Positions 7,545 to 15,484 of a stretch of 34,383 bases of DNA are shown one piece after another. The stretch lies in contig JAJISE010000019.1 in assembly GCA_022848865.1 (NCBI GenBank), forward strand, positions 1-34,383. Direction: 5' to 3'. Made by a program: the position numbers and the translations under genes. The DNA is from Candidatus Thermoplasmatota archaeon (GTDB lineage: Archaea; Thermoplasmatota; Thermoplasmata; RBG-16-68-12; JAGMCJ01). The notes beneath the pieces were generated by a model. That model was not told the origin of the DNA. It did not search any database and worked only from the letters and a program-made list of their open reading frames with translations. Each line of letters starts with the position of its first letter. Positions within the stretch are counted from its first letter, which is position 1.

Positions 7545-9188
7545 TTCGAACTTCAGGAACCGGGCGATCTCAGCGGCCACGGCCTCGTCGTCCATGGCCT
7601 CAAGGAGCTGAGAAGGGCTCCCGAGTGGTCTGGCTCTGACGATCCTTGCAGCCCTCTTCCTCCCAATCCCTGGCAGGGAAGCCAGTGCGTCCAGCGTCGC
7701 GTCGTTGACCGCCAACGGGAACTCCGTCCCCGTCACGCTCCGGAAGCCGTGAGAGAACACGCAGACGTCGACGAACCTGTTCACTTCGGTCTTGTAGGGG
7801 AACCCCACAAGGATTGGATACGATCCTATCTGGCGACCGAACGTGCTCCTTCCCTTCGACATCTCCAGGTACACCCTCCTGAGCACGGTCTCCTTCGGAA
7901 GGATCCTCGCCAGCATCGGTCTGTCGATGTCCTGACGGACCTCGGACTTGAAGCGCCTGAATTCCTTGTAATGCTTCCTGACCGCGAACCGCCCACGAAC
8001 GGGGAGGACCTGCCTGATGTTGATTCTCCGCAGCATTAGTCCCTCGTCCAGCAGATCCTTCAAGAACGCGAGATTCTTCGAGAAGGTCTCCTTTCTCTCG
8101 CCCTTCAATCCTGAGAGGAGGTTGATCCCTGGAAGGAGGTGCGGGAGCCCGGTGGGGCTTCTCCCCGACCCGACCTCGTTTATGAGCTTGACCGCGGCCT
8201 TCGCCTGCTCGGGGTCGGTGTTGAGATTGTTCGCGGCGATGACCTCCGGGTCCGCGCTTTCCACCCCGAATGCGAGAACGTTCCCACCAGTGCAGTACTT
8301 CACCAGATGTTGCGCGACCTTCTTCGATTCCTTCGGATGGGTCGCGATCACTGCTGGATCGGCATTGTCCGTATGCAGGACCTGGAGATCTGGTGCGGCT
8401 TTCCTTATGCCCTTGAGCAATCCTTCAATCACGCTCGGATCCGGAACGGGTGTCTCCGTTTCCCCCACGCCCTCTGCAAGATAGGAGAACACGCACGACT
8501 GTCCCCCGAGACGGAAGTTGCGCACGCCCGCAGTGTGCAGCGCTCTCACCTCTTCGACGATGTCCTCCGCCTCTCGGAACTGGGGCTTGCCGAAAAGGGG
8601 TTCGATGCAGAAGGAGCAGCCGCCAGAAAGGTAGCGGACGCACCCCCGCCAGCTGTCAAGTTCTGCGATTAACGGCTGAGGGAAATCGGGGTGGTTCTTG
8701 ACCACCTCAGAGCCGAGAATCGACCATTGCCTCCACTCTTCCATTCCTCGGTTCCTGTGTTTCACCCTCCCGCCAGAGAGGAGATCATTCACGAATGCGT
8801 CCAGGTCCTTCTTGGCGATGATGTCGAAGACGTTCTCAATCCTTCGGTCGTACACGCCGAAGCGCGCAAGCGGGCCGCCAAGGATGCGGGTTCCCTCGAA
8901 GGCCTCGCATATGCTGACGATCTCCCTGGAGGAAATGGGCATCCCGCGAAGGTACCTCCCCGGCACAACGGGCCCAGCGATCAGGACCAGGACGCCGCCT
9001 GAGAGTCGTCTTCCCTCCCGCAACTGTGCGATCGTGACGTATTCATACTCGCAACCGGAGGATAGGATGGCTCCCGCAACGTAGCGAGGATAGGGCGAGA
9101 TGTACGGCGGGACACCTAGGCATGATGGCTCATCCACATAGCCATCGAGAATCGTGACCTTCACGAGTTTCCATACGGTCAGAGCCAT
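7536..9188 (-). CDS. Radical SAM protein with C-terminal helix-hairpin-helix
   Basis: About 550 residues. An N-terminal region (VTILDGYVDEPSCLGVPPY) is followed by a radical SAM core with the cluster-binding cysteines spaced CVRYLSGGCSFC, that is C-x7-C-x2-C, not the common C-x3-C-x2-C. The C-terminus holds a helix-hairpin-helix, SLPGIGRKRAARIV, which usually contacts nucleic acid. This layout matches the archaeal family of radical SAM enzymes with a C-terminal HhH (COG1031-like), whose substrate is unknown to me; a tRNA or DNA substrate is a guess from the HhH. ATG 9188 is preferred, 7 nt after the predicted transcript start; GTG 9164, at the family's usual N-terminus, is an alternative. The longer frame to 9248 crosses the promoter. 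It shares a TATA region with the divergent gene at 9251. Confidence 0.85.
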   Translation of the reverse strand: MALTVWKLVKVTILDGYVDEPSCLGVPPYISPYPRYVAGAILSSGCEYEYVTIAQLREGRRLSGGVLVLIAGPVVPGRYLRGMPISSREIVSICEAFEGTRILGGPLARFGVYDRRIENVFDIIAKKDLDAFVNDLLSGGRVKHRNRGMEEWRQWSILGSEVVKNHPDFPQPLIAELDSWRGCVRYLSGGCSFCIEPLFGKPQFREAEDIVEEVRALHTAGVRNFRLGGQSCVFSYLAEGVGETETPVPDPSVIEGLLKGIRKAAPDLQVLHTDNADPAVIATHPKESKKVAQHLVKYCTGGNVLAFGVESADPEVIAANNLNTDPEQAKAAVKLINEVGSGRSPTGLPHLLPGINLLSGLKGERKETFSKNLAFLKDLLDEGLMLRRINIRQVLPVRGRFAVRKHYKEFRRFKSEVRQDIDRPMLARILPKETVLRRVYLEMSKGRSTFGRQIGSYPILVGFPYKTEVNRFVDVCVFSHGFRSVTGTEFPLAVNDATLDALASLPGIGRKRAARIVRARPLGSPSQLLEAMDDEAVAAEIARFLKFESE

Positions 9189-9216
9189 ATAATCCTGCTT
9201 GACGCGTCGAGGCAAA

Positions 9217-9226
9217 AGAATATAAC
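9217..9226. promoter_or_regulatory. Single TATA element serving two divergent genes
   Basis: AGAATATAAC. Read forward it lies 29 nt before ATG 9251; read in reverse (GTTATATT) it lies about 34 nt before ATG 9188. No second TATA is visible in the 62-nt gap, so one element may serve both directions. Confidence 0.5.
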
Positions 9227-9250
9227 AAGGGGCGGTTCTTCTTCCCATTA

Positions 9251-9820
9251 ATGGTCGTGGCCATTGGCGGGCTTCCTGATACGGCGGTCCTCATCATCAG
9301 TGTGATTCTCATCCTTGTCGGTGTCGGCATGGCATTTGCGGGAAGAATCGTCTGGGGGACGCTGATGTCCCTCATCGGTGCCCTCATCGGCGGAACCATC
9401 GGCTACGCAATCGGCTTCGTTCTTGGCGGTTGGATCGTGGCGATGGTCCTCTCGCTCATCCTTGCGATCGTCGGCAGCATGCTCCTTGGCGCCATGGTCA
9501 AGTTAGGCCTGGCATTTCTCACAGGGCTTCTCGCGGGAGGTGTGTTCTTCCTCGCCTTGGGAGCGGCCCCATTGGACAGCAAACTCGTCGTGGCCTTCAT
9601 CGTGCTCGTGATCGTCTTCGCGATCTCGTACTACTTCATCGAGGAGATGATTGGTGTGATCACCGCGCTGATCGGCGGAATCCTGATCGGAATCGGTCTT
9701 TGGCTCCTCACCGGGGATGCGAACTTCGGTCTCTTGATGGGCGGGCTTGCCTTCGTTGGCGGAGCGTTGGTTCAGACGTACGCAATCCGGAAGCACGACA
9801 GATATGGACATCGCCGCTAG
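9251..9820 (+). CDS. Multi-pass membrane protein of unknown function
   Basis: 189 residues, almost entirely hydrophobic, with six or seven predicted membrane helices rich in Gly, Ala, Ile and Leu and many small-residue patches (GALIGGTIGYAIG, GGILIGIG). The only polar segment is the C-terminal tail YAIRKHDRYGHRR, which by the positive-inside rule should be cytoplasmic. The pattern is similar to DUF4203/TMEM198-type membrane proteins, but I cannot assign a family firmly. Start ATG is 29 nt from the TATA box at 9217-9226. It stands alone, with separate promoters on both sides. Confidence 0.75.
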   Translation: MVVAIGGLPDTAVLIISVILILVGVGMAFAGRIVWGTLMSLIGALIGGTIGYAIGFVLGGWIVAMVLSLILAIVGSMLLGAMVKLGLAFLTGLLAGGVFFLALGAAPLDSKLVVAFIVLVIVFAISYYFIEEMIGVITALIGGILIGIGLWLLTGDANFGLLMGGLAFVGGALVQTYAIRKHDRYGHRR

Positions 9821-9858
9821 GGACGCGGAGGCAGTTTGACCTCCCCCTCTGGCCAATC

Positions 9859-9870
9859 TTTTTATATTCT
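9859..9870 (+). promoter_or_regulatory. TATA box of the DUF72 gene
   Basis: TTTTTATATTCT, centred about 26 nt before ATG 9890, predicting a leaderless transcript and rejecting the in-frame upstream ATG at 9836. Confidence 0.6.
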
Positions 9871-9889
9871 CCGATTCGTGCTGACCACC

Positions 9890-10783
9890 ATGATCAGGAT
9901 AGGGACCTGCGGCTGGTCCTACAAGGATTGGATAGGTGCGTTCTATCCTGAGTCCATGAGGGATAAGAGAGGGGGATGGCTCGAATATTACGGAAGGTAC
10001 TTCCCGACCGTCGAGATCGACAGCACGTACTACTCGGTCCCAGGGGAGAGAACGATTCAAGCGTGGATCGCCAAGGGGAAAAGGATGGAGGACTTCGATT
10101 TCTCCCTGAAGATGCACAAGGATGTCACCCACATGAGGATCCTGAAGGACGGGGAGCGCGCCGCGAGCGCCGCCAAAGAGTTCGAGGATGCTGTCGTGAG
10201 GCCCCTCGCGGAGGAGCGTCTCCTCGCCTCCGTGCTCGTCCAATTGTCTCCGAGGTTCAAGGTCGAAGGGGACGAGGGAAGCCTGAGACGCCTCGAGATA
10301 GTCTTGGACGCCCTGAACACGGACAGATACGACTACGTCGTTGAGTTCAGACACAAGTCCTGGCTGGACTCCTCCGGGTACGACTACCTCCCCGGTGTCA
10401 GGGACCTCCTGTCCTCGAAGAACGTGGCGGTCTGCAGCCTGGACAGTCCGTATTTCCCGCGCACCGACACGTCAACGGCCGACCATGCCTACATACGTTT
10501 CCATGGAAAGAACTACGATATCTGGTGGAAGGGAGAGAAGCAGATCAAGGACCACAGGATCAACAGGTACGACTACCTCTACAAGGAGGAGGAGCTGGAG
10601 AAGTGGGTTCCTACGATCAAGGAGTTCGACTCCAAGGCAGAGAAGACGAGGATATACTTCAACAACCACGGAAAGGCCAAGGCCGCGAAGAACGCCTTCT
10701 ACCTGATGGACAGTCTGGGAATCCCACACCAGGAGAAGGAAATCAGGATAAAGGAGCAATTCACGCTCCAGAGCTTCGGCTAG
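9890..10783 (+). CDS. DUF72 (YecE-like) TIM-barrel protein
   Basis: 297 residues opening with IRIGTCGWSYKDWIGAFYP, the hallmark N-terminus of the DUF72/YecE family, followed by the conserved EIDSTYY (about residues 42-48), FSLKMHKDVTH, VVEFRHKSW (about 150) and a C-terminal YFNNHGKAKAAKNA block. The fold is a TIM barrel. The family is widespread in bacteria and archaea, but its reaction is not established; it is sometimes linked to nucleic-acid or metal metabolism. The ATG at 9890 matches both the family N-terminus and the TATA spacing. It is a single-gene unit. Confidence 0.9.
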   Translation: MIRIGTCGWSYKDWIGAFYPESMRDKRGGWLEYYGRYFPTVEIDSTYYSVPGERTIQAWIAKGKRMEDFDFSLKMHKDVTHMRILKDGERAASAAKEFEDAVVRPLAEERLLASVLVQLSPRFKVEGDEGSLRRLEIVLDALNTDRYDYVVEFRHKSWLDSSGYDYLPGVRDLLSSKNVAVCSLDSPYFPRTDTSTADHAYIRFHGKNYDIWWKGEKQIKDHRINRYDYLYKEEELEKWVPTIKEFDSKAEKTRIYFNNHGKAKAAKNAFYLMDSLGIPHQEKEIRIKEQFTLQSFG

Positions 10784-10790
10784 CCCACAG

Positions 10791-10798
10791 TTAATATC
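10791..10798 (+). promoter_or_regulatory. TATA box of the ABC ATPase gene
   Basis: TTAATATC centred about 34 nt before ATG 10829, giving a short leader of about 7 nt. Confidence 0.45.
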
Positions 10799-10828
10799 AC
10801 CCAAGTCGTTTTCAGGTAGGCGATTGGA

Positions 10829-11518
10829 ATGACGACCGAGAAGCCGATTGTCCGGATCGAGCACCTCCACAAGGACTATCCCTACGGAGAGACGCTGACG
10901 CGTGCGCTCAACGATGTGTCCTTTGAGATTGAGGCGGGAGAGTTCGTTGTCATTCTAGGTCAGAGCGGATCTGGGAAGACGACGCTATTGAACATGATAT
11001 CCGCCCTTGACATTCCAACGAAGGGCAAGGTCATCGTTGGGGGAAGAGAGGTGTCGAGCCTTCCGGATAGGGAGAGAACGAAGTTCAGGGCATATGAAGT
11101 CGGTCTTGTCTTCCAGTTCTTCAACCTCTTCCCGGCCCTCACAGCGAGGGAGAATGTGGAGATAGGCCTGGCGACATCCATTCGCGATTCCGAAGAGGTC
11201 GGTAGACGTGCAGCGAGATACTTGACGATGGTCGGCCTCAAGGATCACATGGACAAGTACCCGTCGCAGCTGAGCGGCGGGGAACAGCAGAGAGTTGCAG
11301 TAGCCCGCGCACTCGCGAAGGAACCGAAGATACTGCTCGCCGATGAGCCGACAGGCAATCTCGATGCCGAGACCGGAGAGATGGTTTGGAACCTTCTTCT
11401 GGACCTGAACAGGAAGACTGGAACAACGATTATCTCGGTGACTCATCTGGAGTCCGCGTCCGAGATCGCTGATCGTTCGATCTACCTCAGGTCTGGACAA
11501 ATCCAGAAGATTCTATAG
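10829..11518 (+). CDS. ABC transporter ATPase, LolD/MacB type
   Basis: 229 residues with every nucleotide-binding motif: Walker [10 protein letters not shown] (about 44-52), Q-loop FQFFNLFP, signature [15 protein letters not shown] (about 146), Walker B ILLADEPT with D-loop GNLD, and the switch His in SVTHLESA. The sequence around the Q-loop and signature is that of the LolD/MacB (FtsE-like) group, whose members power permeases that extrude or extract lipids, lipoproteins or peptides. No permease gene is next to it: the neighbours are DUF72 and the PolB2 cassette, so its partner must be elsewhere. It probably acts on the inner face of the membrane. Confidence 0.9.
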   Translation: MTTEKPIVRIEHLHKDYPYGETLTRALNDVSFEIEAGEFVVILGQSGSGKTTLLNMISALDIPTKGKVIVGGREVSSLPDRERTKFRAYEVGLVFQFFNLFPALTARENVEIGLATSIRDSEEVGRRAARYLTMVGLKDHMDKYPSQLSGGEQQRVAVARALAKEPKILLADEPTGNLDAETGEMVWNLLLDLNRKTGTTIISVTHLESASEIADRSIYLRSGQIQKIL

Positions 11519-11635
11519 GCGTGCTTGAACATTGCGGCGAGCTCGGATAGATGAGGACAAGATCGACATTCCAGACGTGATTTTCGAGAGCGATTCGGTT
11601 GACCGCCACTTTCACTCCCCTCCCCTCTGATTTGC

Positions 11636-11675
11636 GTTATATGCTCACATGCCAGTTTTTCACCATAGGGGGAGG
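11636..11675 (+). promoter_or_regulatory. TATA box and Shine-Dalgarno of the PolB2 cassette
   Basis: A TATA-like GTTATATGC at 11636-11644 predicts transcription from about 11667. The SD GGGGGAGG (11668-11675) follows at once, 2 nt before ATG 11678. The 159-nt gap upstream of this gene holds no other feature I can support. Confidence 0.5.
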
Positions 11676-11677
11676 AT

Positions 11678-12427
11678 ATGCGAGCGATTACGAAGAGTCT
11701 TGTTCTGGATGCCCAGAGAATCGAGAGATATGTCTCGTCCGCCCTGAAACCGCTGGACGAGTTCATTGGTACCTTTAAATCGTCGAGTGTCAACTTCATA
11801 GACAGCGCTTCGAAGTTCCTCTTCGACTTCGCCTCGTTGCTCTGCGTTCAGGAAATAATGAGACACGACCTTCCAGTCGTGTTTCTGGATGGTGGCAACT
11901 CCATCGACCCTTTCGTCCTTGCCAATCTGGCCAAGCGGTTCGGTGTGGACAGAGAACATGTGCTGAGCCGGGTCCATATTTCCCGTCCCTTCACCGCATA
12001 CCAGATGTCCACGCTGATAGGAGAGAGGCTGGAGGATCGCATACAGGAGAGCGGGGCAGGCATGCTGGTGGTCTCCTGCTTCCCAGCGCCCTATCTGGAC
12101 GAGGATTTGTGGTGGCCAGAGGCACTCGAACTCGTTCGGCACGGCTTCTCCACGGTGAAAGAACTGACGGAGAGGTGGAACACCATCACTCTCATCACCA
12201 ACTACAAGCTGAGCAACATGTACCGCAGGAGCGCCCTGAGAAGATTGCTCTACACCGAGCCGGACAAGGTAGTGAGGTTCGAGAACGGTGTTCGGTGCCT
12301 TAGGGTCGTGTTGCCGAGGGAGGAGAGATGGATGAACTACGTCCCGGTGGCTCATAACCAGACCACTCTGGCGGAGTACGTGGAGAACAGGATCTACATG
12401 ACCGCGGAAGAGCCGTTAGTGAGGTAA
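11678..12427 (+). CDS. RecA/RadA-superfamily protein with lost ATPase motifs (PolB2 cassette)
   Basis: 249 residues. The layout is RecA/KaiC-like: a first helix region, a strand-helix where Walker A should be, VVFLDGGNSIDP, HVLSRVHISRPFTAYQM (as in the RadA segment after Walker A), a MLVVSCF strand and ITLITNY (like the VVVTNQV strand). The Walker A position reads roughly IDSASKFL, keeping a Lys but losing the glycines, and the Walker B Asp is replaced in MLVVSCF. It is therefore probably a non-catalytic paralogue that binds RadA or the polymerase. It is the first of three tightly spaced genes ending in PolB2. By analogy with bacterial ImuA, a RecA-like partner of an error-prone polymerase, a scaffolding role in translesion synthesis is inferred. 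Confidence 0.65.
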   Translation: MRAITKSLVLDAQRIERYVSSALKPLDEFIGTFKSSSVNFIDSASKFLFDFASLLCVQEIMRHDLPVVFLDGGNSIDPFVLANLAKRFGVDREHVLSRVHISRPFTAYQMSTLIGERLEDRIQESGAGMLVVSCFPAPYLDEDLWWPEALELVRHGFSTVKELTERWNTITLITNYKLSNMYRRSALRRLLYTEPDKVVRFENGVRCLRVVLPREERWMNYVPVAHNQTTLAEYVENRIYMTAEEPLVR

Positions 12428-12431
12428 TCGG

Positions 12432-12686
12432 ATGGGAAGAACGGTTCCCACATTCAGACTGCTTCTCGAATCCACCATATCTGGGTGGGGGCAGTACAAG
12501 AGGGCCCTGAGACCAAAGGACAAGCAGGTGTTCGATAGACTCGTGAACAAGGCGCGGGCGCATTCGTCCGCTTGCTCATATGCGAACCGCATCGATCCCA
12601 TGGAGAGCATCTTCATGTCCATAATACTCGAGCTGCAGAAGGAGATAGATACGCTCAAAGAGAGGGTTCGGAGCACAGAGAAATGA
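12432..12686 (+). CDS. Small helical protein of the PolB2 cassette
   Basis: 84 residues starting MGRTVPTFR, then two amphipathic helices (LLLESTISGWGQYKRALR, KDKQVFDRLVNKARAHS), an IDPMESIFMS segment, and a charged C-terminal helix LELQKEIDTLKERV able to form a coiled coil. Small archaeal proteins beginning MGRTxPTFR are known to me from other euryarchaea, but without a function. The ATG lies 4 nt after the stop of the RecA-like gene, with GAGGT in that gene's last codons as SD. Its stop overlaps the polB2 start as ATGA (12683-12686), so the three genes are almost surely co-translated. It is probably an adaptor between the RecA-like protein and the polymerase. Confidence 0.75.
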   Translation: MGRTVPTFRLLLESTISGWGQYKRALRPKDKQVFDRLVNKARAHSSACSYANRIDPMESIFMSIILELQKEIDTLKERVRSTEK

Positions 12687-14872
12687 GAGGTTGGCTGTTC
12701 GATGTCTACCCAGACTACGACAGGAATCGCATGGTTTGCTGGTTGAAGACGGAGAGTGGTGTAGACAAGATAGTCGATGCGGATTACTTTCCCAATTTCT
12801 ACGTGCACGGCGAGAGGAGACGGCTCAAAGAAATCGAGGACTGGCTCAGCTCCGTTCCCGTAAGAGATGTCTCATTCGAAAGAAGGAAGCTGAGGCTTGG
12901 AAGCCAGGAGCTCTTCGATGTCCTGAGCGTCACGCCTGCGACTTACTCGGACCTCAGATATCTCGCAGGAGAAATCGATTCCCGCGGTCGCTACAGGGAT
13001 TTCACCCTCTACAATGTGGACATCCGACTGAGCCAGCGGTACACTATGGAGAAGGGGGTCTTCCCCATGGCCTTCATTGAGATTGTGCGCGATTTCATTC
13101 TTCTCGACGAGCAATGGGCGATTCACTACGACATCCCTCGGCTCAGTCGGGTGGAGATGGGGGTCAAGGTGCACGGTCGCTCAAAGATCAAGAGATTCAG
13201 CGACTCCATCCATAGCATCAAACTGGGCGATAGGATCGTGAGAGGGCGCGACGAGCGGGAGATGCTTCTGGAGCTTGCTCAGAGAATGGGCATGGTCGAT
13301 CCGGACGTCGTGCTCACTAGGAACGGCGATTCGTTCCTCTTTCCCTATCTCCACGGGCGGGCCGCTGAGAACGATATTCTCGAGGAGTTCCAGCTCGGAC
13401 GGGAGGCGAGCCTTGTCAGCCCGCGAAGAGAGGGCAAGTCGTACTTCAGCTACGGTCGCATTCTCTACAGACCGCCGAAGTACACATTGAGGGGGAGAAT
13501 ACACATAGACACGGGGGGCTCCTTCCTGCACATGGAGAGCGGGCTCTACGGTCTCATAGATCTCGCGAGAATCTCCAACATCCCTCCGCAGGAGATCGCC
13601 AAACTGTCCCCCGGAACCGCGGTATCCGCCATGCAGGTCAATCAGGCCATGAGAGACGGACATCCAGTCATGTGGAAAAAGAACCTGCCCGAGGAGTTCA
13701 AGACCGCCAAGGAACTGCTTGTATGCGATAAGGGCGGCTTCATCTTCGAGCCCAAGGTAGGCCTTCACGAGAATGTCCTGGAGATAGACTTCACGTCGCT
13801 GTACCCCAGCATAATGGTCCGATTCAACATATCGCCTGAAACGGTTCTGTGCGAGTGTTGTCCAGACTCAAATCACAGAGTTCCAGAAATAGGGTACCAT
13901 GTTTGTGAGAAGAAGATCGGGCTGATTCCCCGCGTTCTGTCCCCCGTGATAAGGAGGCGGATGGTCTTCAAGAGACTGGCCAAGGAGAAAAGAGAAGAGA
14001 GAGCGAAAGAGAAATCAGACATTCTGAAATGGCTTCTCGTCTGCTCGTTCGGCTATACGGGCTACCGCAACGCGAGATACGGGAAGATAGAGTGCCACGA
14101 GTCCATAACCGCCTACGGTCGTGAGATCCTCCTCAAATCCGCTGAGATTGCCGACCAGCACGGCTTCGAGGTGCTTCATGGCATAGTCGACTCCCTCTGG
14201 CTGAGGGGCGAGGGCGATGAGCAGAAGCTCATAGAACACATATCTGGACACATAGGAATCCCTGTTGAGCGGGAGGGAGTGTACAAGTGGATTGTGTTCC
14301 TGCCCTGCAAGACGTTCGACGTCGGGGCCATGAACCGCTACTACGGGATGTTCGAGGACGGCAAGATGAAAATCCGCGGGATAGAGGCCAGAAGGCACGA
14401 CACGTGTGAGCTGGTAAGGAGGGCGCAGATGGAGATGCTGGATGTATTTGCCAAGGCAGAGAGTGTCAAGGAGTTCAAGGAGAACGTCCCGGAAGCCCTG
14501 GAGGTCCTGAGGAAATGGGTCAAGCGGGTACGGAAGGAGGACGTAGACCTTGAGGACCTCATCCTCACCCTGAGGATCTCGAAGAGCTTGAAGGAGTACA
14601 GCGTCTTCAACAATCAGGTCGCCGCGCTCACCCAGCTGAAAGAGGAGGACGTGGAGGTCCACCCCGGTGAGGTGATTCGATTCGTCCTTTTGGACAGCGA
14701 GAGCAAAATCGCGGATGAGAGACTGAGAGTCGCTGACTTGCTGGAAGGGGGGGAGACGTACGACAAGGAGAAGTACATCGAGCTTCTCTGCCGAATGGGC
14801 GAGACGCTCCTTCAGCCCCTTGACTACAATCGGAAAAGAATCGCCAGGCTCATGACCGAGGACCAGGCATAA
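12683..14872 (+). CDS. polB2: PolB2-type B-family DNA polymerase
   Basis: 729 residues. The palm is intact at motif A (DFTSLYPSI, Asp369) and keeps the second Asp of motif C: the usual DTDS is IVDS (Asp503). Motif B reads KWLLVCSFG, so the usual Asn-Ser is Val-Cys. A cysteine/histidine insert after motif A (CECC...H...C, then GLIP) may bind zinc. The N-terminal part has LYNVDIRLSQRY, but the 3'-5' exonuclease residues are mostly gone: the ExoI acidic pair is absent and ExoII reads NGDSFLFPYL, with Leu for Asp; YGLID keeps the ExoIII Tyr and Asp. This matches PolB2, a non-proofreading group linked in Sulfolobales (Dpo2) to damage-induced mutagenesis. Start is the ATG in the ATGA overlap at 12683; an upstream frame from 12572 only shadows the small gene. 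Template bypass is inferred. Confidence 0.88.
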   Translation: MRGWLFDVYPDYDRNRMVCWLKTESGVDKIVDADYFPNFYVHGERRRLKEIEDWLSSVPVRDVSFERRKLRLGSQELFDVLSVTPATYSDLRYLAGEIDSRGRYRDFTLYNVDIRLSQRYTMEKGVFPMAFIEIVRDFILLDEQWAIHYDIPRLSRVEMGVKVHGRSKIKRFSDSIHSIKLGDRIVRGRDEREMLLELAQRMGMVDPDVVLTRNGDSFLFPYLHGRAAENDILEEFQLGREASLVSPRREGKSYFSYGRILYRPPKYTLRGRIHIDTGGSFLHMESGLYGLIDLARISNIPPQEIAKLSPGTAVSAMQVNQAMRDGHPVMWKKNLPEEFKTAKELLVCDKGGFIFEPKVGLHENVLEIDFTSLYPSIMVRFNISPETVLCECCPDSNHRVPEIGYHVCEKKIGLIPRVLSPVIRRRMVFKRLAKEKREERAKEKSDILKWLLVCSFGYTGYRNARYGKIECHESITAYGREILLKSAEIADQHGFEVLHGIVDSLWLRGEGDEQKLIEHISGHIGIPVEREGVYKWIVFLPCKTFDVGAMNRYYGMFEDGKMKIRGIEARRHDTCELVRRAQMEMLDVFAKAESVKEFKENVPEALEVLRKWVKRVRKEDVDLEDLILTLRISKSLKEYSVFNNQVAALTQLKEEDVEVHPGEVIRFVLLDSESKIADERLRVADLLEGGETYDKEKYIELLCRMGETLLQPLDYNRKRIARLMTEDQA

Positions 14873-14928
14873 TTTGATAAGCTGGCGGAAAGATGAGCGA
14901 GAAGGGCTGATTCGCCTTGCGCGAGAAG

Positions 14929-15237
14929 ATGGACGAAGTGGAGATCGTAGAACTGCTCAACATACTCCGGAAAAGAGGTTACTGGATAGTAGAGTCGACA
15001 GACGAGGTCGTCGCCACCAGGCCAATATCCAAGACGAGGTACCCCAGGTTCCACCTCAGGATATTCAGAGAGAACGAGAGAGGCCCGCGGATACTGGATA
15101 TCCACATAGATTGGGAGAGGCCCAGGCACTCACAGTTCTGGGGCAAATGCAGCACAGCAGAAGGGAACACCATCAAGAAGGAGATGGAACTCCTGGGAGA
15201 GGAGTTTCGCTCGCTCGGAGCGCTCTCTCAGCAGTGA
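14929..15237 (+). CDS. Small protein of unknown function downstream of polB2
   Basis: 102 residues from ATG 14929; a TTG at 14917 is also in frame. The sequence is mixed alpha/beta: a helix (VEIVELLNILRKRG), then strands (YWIVESTDEVVATRP; FHLRIFRENE; RILDIHIDWE), then HSQFWGKCST and a final helix (NTIKKEMELLGEEF). The HIDWERPRH segment is rich in possible metal or nucleic-acid contacts, but I recognise no family. It lies 56 nt downstream of polB2 on the same strand. A weak AT-rich element (ATAATTTGATAA at about 14870-14881) could be its own promoter, so it may or may not be a fourth member of the cassette. Confidence 0.6.
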   Translation: MDEVEIVELLNILRKRGYWIVESTDEVVATRPISKTRYPRFHLRIFRENERGPRILDIHIDWERPRHSQFWGKCSTAEGNTIKKEMELLGEEFRSLGALSQQ

Positions 15238-15262
15238 TGCCCGATTGTCTTGGACGGCCCGC

Positions 15263-15484
15263 TCATTCATGATACGCTTTTTCCTCGACACCCTCTTCGG
15301 ACTGGGTCAGAACCGAGACTCGCTGCTCCGCGCCTCTCAGCTTCTCATCGCAGAGCCGGAAGAGTCGGATCCCCTCCTCGAACTTCTCCATTGCTTCGTC
15401 CAATGAGAGCTTCCCCTTGGAAAGCGTGTCCACGATATTCTCCAACCGTTCCAGAGCGTCCTCAAAGGCTATTTCTTCGGTCGT
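15263..15484 (-). CDS. xseB: Exonuclease VII small subunit XseB (non-standard start)
   Basis: About 73 residues with the XseB helical hairpin: FEDALERLENIVDTL, KGKLSLDEAMEKFEEGIRLFRLCDEKLRGAEQRV. XseB wraps the XseA coiled coil in the complex that cuts single-stranded DNA from both ends. The frame has no ATG, GTG or TTG before the conserved FEDALERLE block. A TTG at 15445 lies inside that block and would remove it. The SD GGAGGTG (15489-15495, inside xseA) has ACG (15484-15482) at a 5-nt spacer, and AUA at 15472 is another option. The start is thus uncertain, but it must lie upstream of 15445. The gene overlaps the xseA end by 16 nt if the ACG is used. Confidence 0.75.
   Translation of the reverse strand, partial: TTEEIAFEDALERLENIVDTLSKGKLSLDEAMEKFEEGIRLFRLCDEKLRGAEQRVSVLTQSEEGVEEKAYHE

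Noticed and set aside
9836-9889. Upstream ATG for the DUF72 gene
   Set aside because: It contains the TATA box, and the family N-terminus begins at 9890.
12572-12682. Longer polB2 frame starting at 12572
   Set aside because: This piece lies inside the small helical gene in another frame; the ATGA overlap at 12683 gives the family N-terminus.
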